A stretch of 64,000 bases of DNA from Mesonia sp. K7. Lineage in GTDB: Bacteria > Bacteroidota > Bacteroidia > Flavobacteriales > Flavobacteriaceae. The notes below the pieces were generated by a model. It saw nothing but the letters and a program-made list of their open reading frames with translations, searched no databases and was not told the DNA's origin. The stretch spans positions 124,001 to 188,000 of the forward strand of contig NZ_QKQV01000001.1 of assembly GCF_003233725.1 (NCBI RefSeq), read 5' to 3'. Shown one piece after another: positions 16,626-25,477 of the stretch; positions within the stretch are counted from its first letter, which is position 1, and the number at the start of each line of letters is the position of its first letter. The translations under genes were made by a program, and so were the position numbers.

Positions 16626-17288
16626 ATGAGTTCTATCACCGAAAATATCCTTCAACTTAAAAAAGAAATTCCTGAACACATAAGTTTGATTGCCGTTTCT
16701 AAAACCAAACCCAACGAAGACATTTTAGAGGCCTACCAAACGGGGCATCGCATTTTTGGAGAAAACAAAATCCAAGAAATGGTTGATAAGCATGAGCAAT
16801 TGCCCAAAGATATTGAGTGGCATATGATTGGGCATGTACAACGCAACAAAGTAAAATATATGGCTCCGTTTGTACATTTAATCCATGCGGTAGATAGCTT
16901 AAAATTGTTAAAAGAAGTTAATAAAAGAGCAGCACAAAACAAACGAAGCATCAATTGTTTGTTACAGGTAAAAATTGCTGAAGAAGACTCAAAATTTGGT
17001 TTGGATATCGATTCTGCTAAAGAAATTTTAATTTCCAAGGCTTACGCGGAAATGGATAATGTAAAAATTATTGGTTTGATGGGAATGGCAACTTTTACCG
17101 AGGATGAAAATCAAATCGAGCAAGAGTTTGCCTATTTACAAAAACATTTTAAGGCTTTACAAAAAGAATACCCACAGCTGCAAACCCTATCGATGGGAAT
17201 GAGCGGCGATTACCAAATTGCTATCAGAAACGGAAGCAATATGATACGTGTGGGAAGTTCTATTTTTGGTGAAAGAAATTACCATTAG
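16626..17288 (+). CDS. YggS family pyridoxal-phosphate homeostasis protein
   Basis: A PLP-binding TIM-barrel protein thought to buffer free PLP. The Lys of LIAVSKTKPNEDI (about residue 25) binds PLP. Other family motifs are FGENKIQEM, WHMIGHVQRNK and LSMGMSGDY. Length 220 residues is typical. It is followed 4 bp later by the exonuclease gene; if a GTG upstream were used for that gene the two would overlap by 41 bp. Confidence 0.93.
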   Translation: MSSITENILQLKKEIPEHISLIAVSKTKPNEDILEAYQTGHRIFGENKIQEMVDKHEQLPKDIEWHMIGHVQRNKVKYMAPFVHLIHAVDSLKLLKEVNKRAAQNKRSINCLLQVKIAEEDSKFGLDIDSAKEILISKAYAEMDNVKIIGLMGMATFTEDENQIEQEFAYLQKHFKALQKEYPQLQTLSMGMSGDYQIAIRNGSNMIRVGSSIFGERNYH

Positions 17289-17292
17289 AGAT

Positions 17293-18654
17293 TTGTACGC
17301 AATACTTGACATAGAAACCACTGGCGGAAAATACAATGAAGAAGGTATTACTGAAATCGCCATCTATAAACACGATGGTCGCGAAGTCGTCGATCAGTTT
17401 ATTAGCCTAGTAAATCCCGAAAGACCTATCCAGGAGTTTGTGGTGGGTCTCACTGGTATCAACAATGCGATGTTGCGAAATGCCCCAAAGTTTTATGAAG
17501 TTGCCAAGCGTATTGTAGAAATCACACAAGATTGTACCATTGTTGCCCACAACGCAAAATTCGATTACCGCATCCTACAATTAGAATTCGACCGTTTGGG
17601 TTTTGATTTTGAAAGTAATACGATTTGTACGGTAGAACTCTCAAAAAAACTCATCCCAAACGTACCATCCTACAGCTTAGGGAAATTGGTAAAAACCCTA
17701 GGGATTCCGATAACCAATAGACATCGAGCAAGCGGTGATGCCATGGCAACCGTCAAACTTTTTGATCTCCTATTGCAAAAAGACGATTCGAAAGAAATCA
17801 TTACCAATAGCATCAGAAAAACACCTAAAAGACACCTCGACAAAAAGCTTTTAAAGATTTTAGAAACTCTTCCTACCGATACGGGTGTGTATTATTTCCA
17901 TAACGAAAAAGGTGATATCATCTACATCGGGAAAAGTAAGAACATCAAGAAAAGAATCAATCAGCATTTTACCAACGAAAGTAAAAAAGCGAAACAAATG
18001 CAGCGGGAAGTAAACGAAATTACATACGAGCTTACCGGAAATGATCTGATTGCGATGCTAAAAGAAAGCAACGAAATCAAAAAAAACAAACCAATCTACA
18101 ACAGAGCACTTAAAAGAGATGCATTTACCTATGCTTTAAAACTAGATAAAAACCAAGAAGGTTATTTTACCTTAGAAATTGTAATGTCGACTAAAGCAGA
18201 AGAACCTTTAACGGCTTTTACCAATATGAGGCAAGCTAAGAAGTTTGTCGAAAATCTGGCGGATGAATACGGTTTGTGTTTAAAACTTTGCCATTTGCAA
18301 AAAACCAAAAGTGCTTGTTTCCATTACAACATCAAATTGTGTGAAGGTGCTTGTATACAAGAAGAAACTGCCGAAAGTTATAACCAGCGAGTCGAAAAGG
18401 TAATAGAAAAATATTCGTACCTCAACAAAAATTTAGTGCTGATTGGCCGTGGAAGAAAAAATGGAGAAAAAAGCATCCTTTTAATTGAAAACGGTACTTT
18501 CCAAGGTTATGGTTTTTTTGAGCTAAATCACCAAATTAATGATGTAGAAAGGCTGAAACATCACATCACCCCTATGCATGAAGATAGAGACACCAAGCAC
18601 ATTATTTTGGGGTATATGCAACGAAAACAAAACCTACAAATCAAAGAGTTTTAA
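17293..18654 (+). CDS. DEDDh exonuclease / GIY-YIG endonuclease fusion (Cho-like)
   Basis: Two nuclease modules in one polypeptide. The N-terminal 165 residues are a DnaQ/epsilon-type 3'-5' exonuclease: MYAILDIETTGG (metal-binding D and E), VAHNAKFDYRIL, and the Exo III HRASGDAMATVKLF. Residues about 185-275 form a UvrC-type GIY-YIG domain (DTGVYYFHNEKGDIIYIGKSKNIKKRI). A Cys-containing region (CFHYNIKLCEGAC) follows, as in UvrC N-terminal halves. I chose the TTG at 17293 because it gives the family's usual first residues MYAILDIETTGG; longer GTG starts (17248, 17269) run into yggS. A role in nucleotide excision or related DNA repair is likely. Confidence 0.88.
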   Translation: MYAILDIETTGGKYNEEGITEIAIYKHDGREVVDQFISLVNPERPIQEFVVGLTGINNAMLRNAPKFYEVAKRIVEITQDCTIVAHNAKFDYRILQLEFDRLGFDFESNTICTVELSKKLIPNVPSYSLGKLVKTLGIPITNRHRASGDAMATVKLFDLLLQKDDSKEIITNSIRKTPKRHLDKKLLKILETLPTDTGVYYFHNEKGDIIYIGKSKNIKKRINQHFTNESKKAKQMQREVNEITYELTGNDLIAMLKESNEIKKNKPIYNRALKRDAFTYALKLDKNQEGYFTLEIVMSTKAEEPLTAFTNMRQAKKFVENLADEYGLCLKLCHLQKTKSACFHYNIKLCEGACIQEETAESYNQRVEKVIEKYSYLNKNLVLIGRGRKNGEKSILLIENGTFQGYGFFELNHQINDVERLKHHITPMHEDRDTKHIILGYMQRKQNLQIKEF

Positions 18655-18699
18655 AAAATTATAATTCTTCTTACATTTATCATATACTAAAAACCGACC

Positions 18700-19530
18700 T
18701 TGGAGAAAACCGAAAAAAATAATTGGCAAAAAAAACTGCACGAAGTTATTTACGAAGCAGACACTCCTGCTGGAAAATTGTTTGATGTAGTTTTACTCAT
18801 TCTCATTCTTGTAAGTGTTGCTTTTGTATTGTTAGAAAGCGTCAAAGGGCTTGATTATGGGCTTTACACCTTTTTATATTATGCCGAATGGGTCATTACT
18901 TTTCTATTTACGATTGAGTATATTTTACGCATCATTTCCATTAAAAATCCCAAAAAATATATTTTTAGTTTTTTCGGAATCATCGATTTTGTCTCTACCA
19001 TTCCGTTATATATTTCTTTAATTTTTGCGGGTTCTGGAGCCTTAATGACCGTAAGAGCTTTACGACTCTTACGTGTGTTTAGAATTTTAAAAGTGACGCG
19101 TTTTATCGGTGAAGGAAACAAACTGATGGCAGCTCTAAGAAACAGTCGACCAAAAATCCTGGTATTTTTATTTGCCGTATTGATTATGTCACTTATCGCA
19201 GGAACTGCTATGTATATGATCGAAGGCGAAGATAGTGGTTTTACCAACATTCCGGTATCTATCTATTGGTGTATTGTAACACTCACTACCGTTGGTTTTG
19301 GTGACATCCATCCAGTGACTCCAGCAGGGCAGTTTTTGGCATCTATCATTATGATTTTGGGTTACGGTATCATTGCAGTCCCAACGGGAATCGTAGGTGC
19401 AGAATATGCTAAAAGCACCGCGAGAAAACCCATTACCAATACACAGAATTGTATAAACTGCAACGAGTCTAACCATGTCAATGGGGCAGAATTTTGTCAC
19501 AACTGCGGAAACAAACTCAATGAAAAATAA
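18700..19530 (+). CDS. Voltage-gated potassium channel with C-terminal zinc ribbon
   Basis: A six-transmembrane ion channel. S4 carries Arg every third position (RALRLLRVFRILK, about residues 119-131). The pore loop contains TLTTVGFGD with selectivity filter TVGFGD at 197-202. The tail ends in a CxxC...CxxC zinc ribbon (Cys 251, 254, 266, 269). Length 276. The start codon is TTG (18700) and no in-frame ATG lies nearby before the first helix. It overlaps miaA by 11 bp. The zinc-ribbon tail is shared by many bacterial channels of this type, so it is not by itself novel. Confidence 0.9.
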   Translation: MEKTEKNNWQKKLHEVIYEADTPAGKLFDVVLLILILVSVAFVLLESVKGLDYGLYTFLYYAEWVITFLFTIEYILRIISIKNPKKYIFSFFGIIDFVSTIPLYISLIFAGSGALMTVRALRLLRVFRILKVTRFIGEGNKLMAALRNSRPKILVFLFAVLIMSLIAGTAMYMIEGEDSGFTNIPVSIYWCIVTLTTVGFGDIHPVTPAGQFLASIIMILGYGIIAVPTGIVGAEYAKSTARKPITNTQNCINCNESNHVNGAEFCHNCGNKLNEK

Positions 19531-20428
19531 ACACCTCATTAGTGTTGTCGGACCAACTGCAATTGGGAAAACATCTACCAGTATAGAGCTAGCATCCCAT
19601 TTTGATTCAGAAATTATATCGGCAGATTCTCGGCAGTTTTTTAAAGAAATGAGAATTGGCACTGCTGTTCCTTCAGAAGAAGAATTAGCAACTGTTCCGC
19701 ATCACTTTATCCAGCAGCTTTCGGTGGAAGAAAATTATTCGGTAGGTGATTTTGAAAGAGACGCCCTTGCGAAAATAAATGAGCTTTTTCACCAACACGA
19801 TATCTTATTTCTAGTTGGCGGAAGTGGCTTGTACATCAATGCCATCAACGAGGGTTTAGATGATTTTCCTGAAGTTCCTAAGGCAATTAGAGAAGAATTA
19901 AACCAAGTGCACCAAAAGAAAGGTATCGAAAGCCTTCAAGAGCGACTTAAAGAGTTAGATCCAGCATATTACCAAAAAGTTGATGTACACAATCCGCATC
20001 GCTTAATTAGAGCGCTCGAAATATGTATCGCCACTGGTAAACCTTATTCTTCCTATCGCAATCACAAAAAATCGAAACGCAGTTTTCAATCCATCAAAAT
20101 AGGCATTGATGCAGAGCGCCAAATTATTTACGACAGAATTAACCAACGTGTCGATCTTATGATGGAAAATGGTTTACTGGAAGAGGTTCAAAATTTGCTT
20201 TCGCGAAAGCACTTGAATGCGCTGAATACAGTTGGGTATAAAGAATTGTTTGCTTATTTAGAAAATGAGATTTCGCTTAAAAAAGCCATAGAAGAAATCA
20301 AGAAAAATACGCGCAGATTTGCCAAAAGACAACTGACTTGGTTTCGAAAAGATGAGACCATCAAGTGGTTTGACTACCAGGAACCGACAAAAAACATCAT
20401 CGATTATATCAACCAAAACACTCACTGA
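19520..20428 (+). CDS. miaA: tRNA dimethylallyltransferase
   Basis: Adds a dimethylallyl group to N6 of adenosine 37 in tRNAs that read UNN codons. P-loop GPTAIGKTS at residues 11-19, then SADSRQFF and the family motifs VGGSGLYI and NPHRLIRALEI. I use the ATG at 19520 (MKNKHLISVV), since the in-frame ATG at 19475 would add 15 residues translated from the channel's zinc-ribbon region. Length 302 residues is normal. Its stop codon lies within the terminator hairpin at 20425-20444. Confidence 0.95.
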   Translation: MKNKHLISVVGPTAIGKTSTSIELASHFDSEIISADSRQFFKEMRIGTAVPSEEELATVPHHFIQQLSVEENYSVGDFERDALAKINELFHQHDILFLVGGSGLYINAINEGLDDFPEVPKAIREELNQVHQKKGIESLQERLKELDPAYYQKVDVHNPHRLIRALEICIATGKPYSSYRNHKKSKRSFQSIKIGIDAERQIIYDRINQRVDLMMENGLLEEVQNLLSRKHLNALNTVGYKELFAYLENEISLKKAIEEIKKNTRRFAKRQLTWFRKDETIKWFDYQEPTKNIIDYINQNTH

Positions 20429-20444
20429 AAGTCGGAACTTTCAG
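20425..20444 (+). terminator. Terminator overlapping the miaA stop codon
   Basis: Perfect 8-bp arms CTGAAAGT and ACTTTCAG flank CGGA, then CAAGTTTTT follows. The TGA stop at 20426-20428 lies inside the left arm. Confidence 0.6.
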
Positions 20445-20483
20445 CAAGTTTTTGGGTATAGGAAATAAAGAAAGCTAGGTTTT

Positions 20484-21200
20484 TTACTTGTTGTCTTTGT
20501 TGTGGACCACCAATCTAAAACCTTCACCGTGAATGTTTAGAATCTCTACATTCTCGTCTTTTTTAAGGTATTTTCTAAGCTTGGCGATATAAACATCCAT
20601 ACTACGCGAAGTAAAATAGTTGTCATCTCTCCAGATTTTGGTCAACGCCAACTCACGTGGCATTAAATCGTTTTCGTGTAACGCCAACAATCTTAATAAT
20701 TCGTTTTCTTTAGGCGATAATTTTGCAGGTTCTTCCTCTTTAAAAGTTAAGAAACGAAGTTTAGAATTTAGATGGAAGTCCCCAATCTGAAACTCAAACT
20801 GCTTGCTATCTGCTACGCTATCGGTTGATTTACGCTGCATAATCGCTTTTATTTTCATAAGGAGTACTTCGCTATCAAAAGGCTTATTCAAGTAATCGTC
20901 TGCTCCTACTTTGTATCCTTTTAGCACATCTTCTTTCATCGCTTTTGCGGTTAGGAAAATGATAGGCACTTCCTCATTTTTTTCTCTAATTTCTTTGGCC
21001 AATGTAAATCCGTCTTTGTAAGGCATCATCACATCGAGTATACAAAGATCGTAATCGTCTTTTTTAAACTTTTCAAAGCCTTCCATCCCATTTTTGGCAT
21101 GGGTGACTTGGTAATTGTTCATTGCCAAATAATCTTTTAAGACAATTCCGAAGTTTGGATCGTCTTCTACTAATAAAATTTTCTTGCTCTCTGTTTCCAT
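20484..21200 (-). CDS. OmpR-family response regulator (RprY-like)
   Basis: The receiver domain (residues about 7-120) has the acidic pair VEDD, phosphoacceptor Asp56 in CILDVMMP, and KPFDSEVL. The C-terminal winged-helix domain (about 140-235) includes LSPKENELLRLLALHEND and RSMDVYIAKLRKYLKKD. I use the ATG at 21200 (METESKKILL) rather than the far upstream ATG at 21305, which lies inside the kinase gene. It is 4 bp after the histidine kinase gene, so the two form one operon. The pairing and sequence resemble RprX/RprY of Bacteroidota; targets cannot be seen here. Confidence 0.93.
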   Translation of the reverse strand: METESKKILLVEDDPNFGIVLKDYLAMNNYQVTHAKNGMEGFEKFKKDDYDLCILDVMMPYKDGFTLAKEIREKNEEVPIIFLTAKAMKEDVLKGYKVGADDYLNKPFDSEVLLMKIKAIMQRKSTDSVADSKQFEFQIGDFHLNSKLRFLTFKEEEPAKLSPKENELLRLLALHENDLMPRELALTKIWRDDNYFTSRSMDVYIAKLRKYLKKDENVEILNIHGEGFRLVVHNKDNK

Positions 21201-21204
21201 AATA

Positions 21205-22767
21205 TTATGATATTGTTGGTAATTTGATGATAAAGGTACTACCTTTTCCTTTTTCACTTTGTACTGAAATTTCACCGTGATGATCGACCACCATTTGCTT
21301 GACATAGGCCAAGCCTAAACCGTGACCTTTTACGTCATGGACATCACCTGTATGTTCGCGGTAAAATTTTTCAAAAATCTTTTTTTGTGCCAATTTGCTC
21401 ATTCCTTTTCCTTGGTCACGAATTTTCAAGATAATATAATTTTTAACATTTTCGGTGTAAATATCAATTTTTGGTTCTCCGTCTGTATACTTTACAGCAT
21501 TATCCAACATATTGACAATCACATTCGAAAAATGAAAATCATTGGCTAAAATAGAAGATTTTAAAGCCGCAAAATGCGTTTGAATATAACCACCTCTGTC
21601 TTCTACTATAAGTTCTACGTGCGTGATGGCATCATTTACTAAATCGTGAAGCTTTACTCTTTCTTTTTTGATATCGAGTTCGTTGCGTTCTAATTTAGAA
21701 ATTCTAAGCACGTTTTCGACCTGAGCGTGCATACGTTTGTTTTCTTCACGAATCATCCCCATATAACGTTGCATTTTTTCGGGATCGTTAGCAATCATTG
21801 GATTTCTTACCGAGTCTAAAGCCAAATTGATGGTTGCAATTGGCGTTTTAAATTCGTGCGTCATGTTATTAATAAAATCTGTTTTGATTTGCGAAATCTG
21901 CTTCTGTTTGATTAACTGGCTAAGTGCGCTGAAAAAAGCGAAAATGATGATTAAAGTAAAAACAATACTTAAAATGCCCATAAATGCAATTGAAGAAAGT
22001 ACCATTTTTTTCTTTTCCGTAAAATGAATATACAGAATATAATCGGTGTTTTCTGATTTGAAAATGGGCAAACCGTAAGTCGATGCGTCTTCTAGTTTGA
22101 AGTTCTTAGATTTTATTTTGGTTGCTAAAGCACCATCAAAAATGGCATATTCTGCTTTCGATTTGATATCTCTTTTTTTTAACTCTTCACGTATCAAGTC
22201 TTTAATCACAACACTATCAACACGTTTGTATATTGGCAATAAAGAGGCATTTTGCTTGATTCCTTCCTGCAAAAGAATTTTCTCACTTTCTTTTAAGCGC
22301 GAAACTTTTTCAAACTTTTCTTGCTCAGAAATATCATTTGTTCCATCAATCTGCTTGTTTCTAATTAGTCTTGTAACTTGTCTATTGATGAGTTTTTTGA
22401 ACTCTACACTATCCTTTTCGTTTTTTAAAAAATCTGAAGATAATTTGTAATCTTCTTGTAAAACACTGTTAGAATAGAAGAAAGTTTCGTTCGTGAGTTG
22501 GTCTTGCCTTATCTGAAAAAGTTCGCTAAGTGTAGCGCTGGTCGGCTTAGAAGAATCGGCTAAAATAGCGTATTGAATATAGTAGTTGTCTATTTCTTGT
22601 TTTTCGAGTTTTTCGGCAACATTAATAAGAACCTGTTTTGCCGAAAAGGAAAATTGTTCTTCATTGGTTTCTACCGCATGTTTAATCCAATACCCTTGAA
22701 CAAAAATAATACCTATCAAAGATAGGCTCATGAGTAATATAAGAAAGATAAAAACCTTTTTTTTCAT
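21205..22767 (-). CDS. Sensor histidine kinase (RprX-like)
   Basis: Two transmembrane segments (about residues 5-28 and 265-290) flank a periplasmic sensor region of about 230 residues with no family I can name. The kinase core follows: H-box INNMTHEFKTPIATI, N-box NMLDNAVKYTDGEP, and G-boxes RDQGKGMSK and GHGLGLAYVKQM. Start: ATG at 22767; a GTG one codon upstream is also possible. A perfect -7 octamer TACTTTTG lies only 6 nt before the ATG. Kinase and regulator are encoded in the order kinase then regulator. Confidence 0.93.
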   Translation of the reverse strand: MKKKVFIFLILLMSLSLIGIIFVQGYWIKHAVETNEEQFSFSAKQVLINVAEKLEKQEIDNYYIQYAILADSSKPTSATLSELFQIRQDQLTNETFFYSNSVLQEDYKLSSDFLKNEKDSVEFKKLINRQVTRLIRNKQIDGTNDISEQEKFEKVSRLKESEKILLQEGIKQNASLLPIYKRVDSVVIKDLIREELKKRDIKSKAEYAIFDGALATKIKSKNFKLEDASTYGLPIFKSENTDYILYIHFTEKKKMVLSSIAFMGILSIVFTLIIIFAFFSALSQLIKQKQISQIKTDFINNMTHEFKTPIATINLALDSVRNPMIANDPEKMQRYMGMIREENKRMHAQVENVLRISKLERNELDIKKERVKLHDLVNDAITHVELIVEDRGGYIQTHFAALKSSILANDFHFSNVIVNMLDNAVKYTDGEPKIDIYTENVKNYIILKIRDQGKGMSKLAQKKIFEKFYREHTGDVHDVKGHGLGLAYVKQMVVDHHGEISVQSEKGKGSTFIIKLPTIS

Positions 22768-22772
22768 CACTC

Positions 22773-22780
22773 CAAAAGTA
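22773..22780 (-). promoter_or_regulatory. -7-like element directly before the kinase start
   Basis: TACTTTTG matches TAnnTTTG exactly on the minus strand, ending 6 nt before the ATG. If used, transcription would begin at or inside the start codon (leaderless). No good -33 box is seen. Confidence 0.35.
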
Positions 22781-22826
22781 TGATTTTAACATTTACCCTT
22801 TGTATTTTTAACCAAAAGTTAACAAA

Positions 22827-23420
22827 TTAGCAAACCGATGCTATTTTTAAGAATAACTGATGTAATTCTTCTACATTTTTTTGAGTTTCGCTGAGATTTA
22901 TATTGTCGATGATAAAATCAGAAAGTTTACGTTTTTCGGCATCAGACCATTGGTTTTTCATACGAGATTGTACTGCTGCCCTACTACTTTTATCCCTTTT
23001 GACCACCCGATCGATTCTAATTTCTTCCGGAGCACTTACTAAAAGATTGTAATCGAAATTTTTATACGCTCCAGTTTCAAAAAGTATTGCTGCTTCGTAA
23101 ATTATGTAAGATGAGTTTTGTGTCTTTAACCAAGCTTCAAACCGCTCTCTTACGGCAGGATGTACAATCGCATTGAGTTTTTCTAAAAGTGCTTGATTGT
23201 CGAACACCAAACTGGCGATATATTTATTATCTAAAAAATCATTTTTATAGGCTTTTTCGCCAAAAAGCTTGAGGACTTTTTCACGAACTTCCTTTGCCGT
23301 ATTCAACAAGTGTTTTGCTTCTTGATCCGCAATAAAAACAGGCACCCCTTTTGCTTCAAAAAGCTTTGCTACGGTCGTTTTACCACTTCCTATTCCACCG
23401 GTTAAGCCTACTTTTATCAT
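22827..23420 (-). CDS. coaE: Dephospho-CoA kinase
   Basis: Last step of coenzyme A synthesis: phosphorylates the 3'-OH of dephospho-CoA. P-loop GLTGGIGSGKTTVAKLF at residues 6-22, substrate segment FIADQEAKHLL, and the lid region RDKSSRAAVQSRMKNQW. Length 197 is normal. Its start codon overlaps the stop of the YbbR-like gene by 4 bp (ATGA type), so they are translationally coupled. CoaBC of the same pathway is encoded at 39.6-40.8 kb in this window. Confidence 0.96.
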   Translation of the reverse strand: MIKVGLTGGIGSGKTTVAKLFEAKGVPVFIADQEAKHLLNTAKEVREKVLKLFGEKAYKNDFLDNKYIASLVFDNQALLEKLNAIVHPAVRERFEAWLKTQNSSYIIYEAAILFETGAYKNFDYNLLVSAPEEIRIDRVVKRDKSSRAAVQSRMKNQWSDAEKRKLSDFIIDNINLSETQKNVEELHQLFLKIASVC

Positions 23421-24373
23421 TTTTTGATCACAAATTGAACTTTGTTTAAATTGAGTCGAACGCTACTTACTGCTTCTGGTTTTTTTACAATTTTGGGTAT
23501 TAAAAACTGTTGGTTTTCAACAATATCCTTAAAATCACAAACCAATTTAAAATCATCTTTGGTGATTTTTGAAAAATTCTCGAGACTTACTGTATAAATG
23601 ACACTCAGCTCTTTGGGGAAAATATTGATTTCTGAATTTTTAGGTGCATTAAGTATCTGAATAGGAATTTCAAGTCTGCCTTCAGTAAACTTTTCTATTT
23701 TAAGACTATAAGCAACTTCATTTTGGTAAAGCTCTATATTTTTTAAATTTTGTTTGTCGATTTCTACACTTCCTTTTTGGTTACTTTTTACCTGAAAAAG
23801 TTCGATGTTTTCTGTTGGTAAAAAAGTAAGTGTATCGAGCATTTTTTGTGGCCCGCTCACTTTGATGGAATCTGGGGTAAGCTCTATTTGCTTTTGCGAA
23901 TTGAAGCCTGGTGCAAAAGTAATTTCTGTCACAGGAACAACTGCAATGGTTTTTACCGCTTTTTGTGTAAAAGGAATTTCGATTTCATCGGTCAGGAACT
24001 GAATATTTCTGTAATCTAAACCTATTTGCTCCAGTAAGCTATACTCATGTTCATCTACTTCTAAAATGAGACTGTTGTCGGTACTTTTTAGGTGTTCGAT
24101 GTCTACCTGCACGTTGACAGTTTTGAGCGAAAGCCATAAGAGTTCAAAACCATTTCTATCGATTCTAAGTCTTATTTCATCAGACTTTTTAGGGATTAAT
24201 TTATCTTTTGGCGGGTTGACAAAATTTACGGGAACAACAATTTCTCTCGTGTACGTTTTTGAAAACTGAATGATGATCCAAATAAAGAAAGCAAAAAACA
24301 AGAAAAAGAAAAATACCTTAAAGTTGGTCCGCTTAAAGGTGGTGTTTCGTATATGATGTAAGAAATCTTTCAT
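23417..24373 (-). CDS. YbbR-like / CdaR-type membrane-anchored protein
   Basis: 318 residues with one N-terminal transmembrane helix (VFFFFLFFAFFIWIIIQF, about residues 20-38), the rest extracytoplasmic and beta-rich. Repeats of the YbbR kind are visible (VPVNFVNPPKDKL, VVPVTEITFAPGF, IELTPDSIKVSGP). In Firmicutes the YbbR protein CdaR regulates the c-di-AMP cyclase CdaA, but no cyclase gene is nearby here. It is sandwiched by 4-bp overlaps between a glycosyltransferase and coaE, which suggests an operon rather than a cyclic-nucleotide role. Function in Bacteroidota is uncertain. Confidence 0.8.
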   Translation of the reverse strand: MKDFLHHIRNTTFKRTNFKVFFFFLFFAFFIWIIIQFSKTYTREIVVPVNFVNPPKDKLIPKKSDEIRLRIDRNGFELLWLSLKTVNVQVDIEHLKSTDNSLILEVDEHEYSLLEQIGLDYRNIQFLTDEIEIPFTQKAVKTIAVVPVTEITFAPGFNSQKQIELTPDSIKVSGPQKMLDTLTFLPTENIELFQVKSNQKGSVEIDKQNLKNIELYQNEVAYSLKIEKFTEGRLEIPIQILNAPKNSEINIFPKELSVIYTVSLENFSKITKDDFKLVCDFKDIVENQQFLIPKIVKKPEAVSSVRLNLNKVQFVIKK

Positions 24374-25377
24374 TTCTTCTTAAAAAATAAATTTGGAAAA
24401 ACAGTTTCTGGTTTCTTTTTTAAGACTCGAATATATAAGGTAGATTTTAAAAAGCCAATTCCGTAGCCAAAAAACTGTATAAAAAGTGCCCTTAAGCTAT
24501 ATATGGCAATTTTTAGGCTTTTGTATTTGAAAAGTGCTTCAAGAAAAACACCTCCAAGGTAAATTCCCAATAAGATTAATGGTAAGTAAATTTTAGCGAA
24601 AGCTAAAAATAAAGCTATCAAAGAGCCTAACAAAAATAAACTCGGAAACCAAAACACCAAACTCTTGCTCTCTGGATAATGGTAGTTGAGAATAGGCCTC
24701 ACTTTTCCAAACTTATTGACTTGCTGGTAAAATTTTTGCCAATCGATACGACGTTTATGGTACACAAAAGCTTTTTGGATAAAACCTATTTTAAAACCTA
24801 ATCGTTTGAGTTTGATCACCAATTCCGGGTCTTCACCAGGGTGAATATTGCCGAAACCGCCAGTTGCTTCAAAAGCTTTTTTACTTAAACCCATATTAAA
24901 ACTACGGGGTTCATATGACTTTATGTTTTTGGATTTTCCTCGAATTCCTCCCGTTGTCAAAAAAGAAGTCATCACCATATTGATGGCTTTTTGTACCTCG
25001 GAAAAGTTTTGTTCAGCATCATCTGGACCTCCAAAACAATCTACTGGATGTTGAGCTAAATAGGCCTTTGCAGCAACTAAATAGGTTTCGGGTAAAATCA
25101 CATCACTATCTAAGATGATAAAATAATTACCCGAAGCTTTTTGCATTCCAAAATTTCTAGAATCTCCAGGGCCAGAATTTTCTTTTTCGAAATAAGCAAT
25201 GTTTAACTCAGAATTGTATTTTTCTATAATAGGTTTAGAAGATTGTGCAGAACCATCTTCGATAATTACAATTTCATACTTTTCGTTAGTATTTAACTGA
25301 GTAAACGATGTTAGTAATTCATCTATTTCTTGCGGTCTGTTATAAACAGGAATGATAAAAGAAAACCTCAAATTCAT
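24370..25377 (-). CDS. Family 2 glycosyltransferase with C-terminal membrane helices
   Basis: GT-A fold in the N-terminal half: SFIIPVYNRPQEIDELL, IIEDGSAQ, and the DxD-type motif FIILDSDVILP. Then EDPELVIKLKRLGFKIGF. The C-terminal third has about three hydrophobic segments (LVFWFPSLFLLGSLIALFL and following). Length 335. It would transfer a sugar to a lipid or polysaccharide precursor at the inner membrane. It is the first gene of a three-gene operon with the YbbR-like protein and coaE. Confidence 0.9.
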   Translation of the reverse strand: MNLRFSFIIPVYNRPQEIDELLTSFTQLNTNEKYEIVIIEDGSAQSSKPIIEKYNSELNIAYFEKENSGPGDSRNFGMQKASGNYFIILDSDVILPETYLVAAKAYLAQHPVDCFGGPDDAEQNFSEVQKAINMVMTSFLTTGGIRGKSKNIKSYEPRSFNMGLSKKAFEATGGFGNIHPGEDPELVIKLKRLGFKIGFIQKAFVYHKRRIDWQKFYQQVNKFGKVRPILNYHYPESKSLVFWFPSLFLLGSLIALFLAFAKIYLPLILLGIYLGGVFLEALFKYKSLKIAIYSLRALFIQFFGYGIGFLKSTLYIRVLKKKPETVFPNLFFKKK

Positions 25378-25426
25378 TTTGCTAAAATACGAGAAAGTTT
25401 GGCGTTGTCACGGAATTCAAAAAGAA

Positions 25427-25455
25427 AAAACCTCGAAGCAAGACTTCGAGGTTTT
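25427..25455 (-). terminator. Terminator of the 1166-residue T9SS gene
   Basis: Perfect 12-bp arms AAAACCTCGAAG and CTTCGAGGTTTT with a 5-nt loop CAAGA, followed on the minus strand by TTTTTTCTTT. The same stem and loop occur after the neighbouring paralogue at 29112-29146. Confidence 0.8.
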
Positions 25456-25477
25456 ACAATTAAAAGGGAAAAATCAA

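Noticed and set aside
19442-19530. C-terminal zinc ribbon of the K+ channel as a novel fusion
   Set aside because: I recall similar CxxC...CxxC tails in many bacterial ion transporters of this family, so it is not new.
21201-21305. N-terminal extension of the response regulator
   Set aside because: The extra 35 codons lie inside the kinase coding end and do not resemble a receiver domain; the start at 21200 gives the normal family N-terminus.
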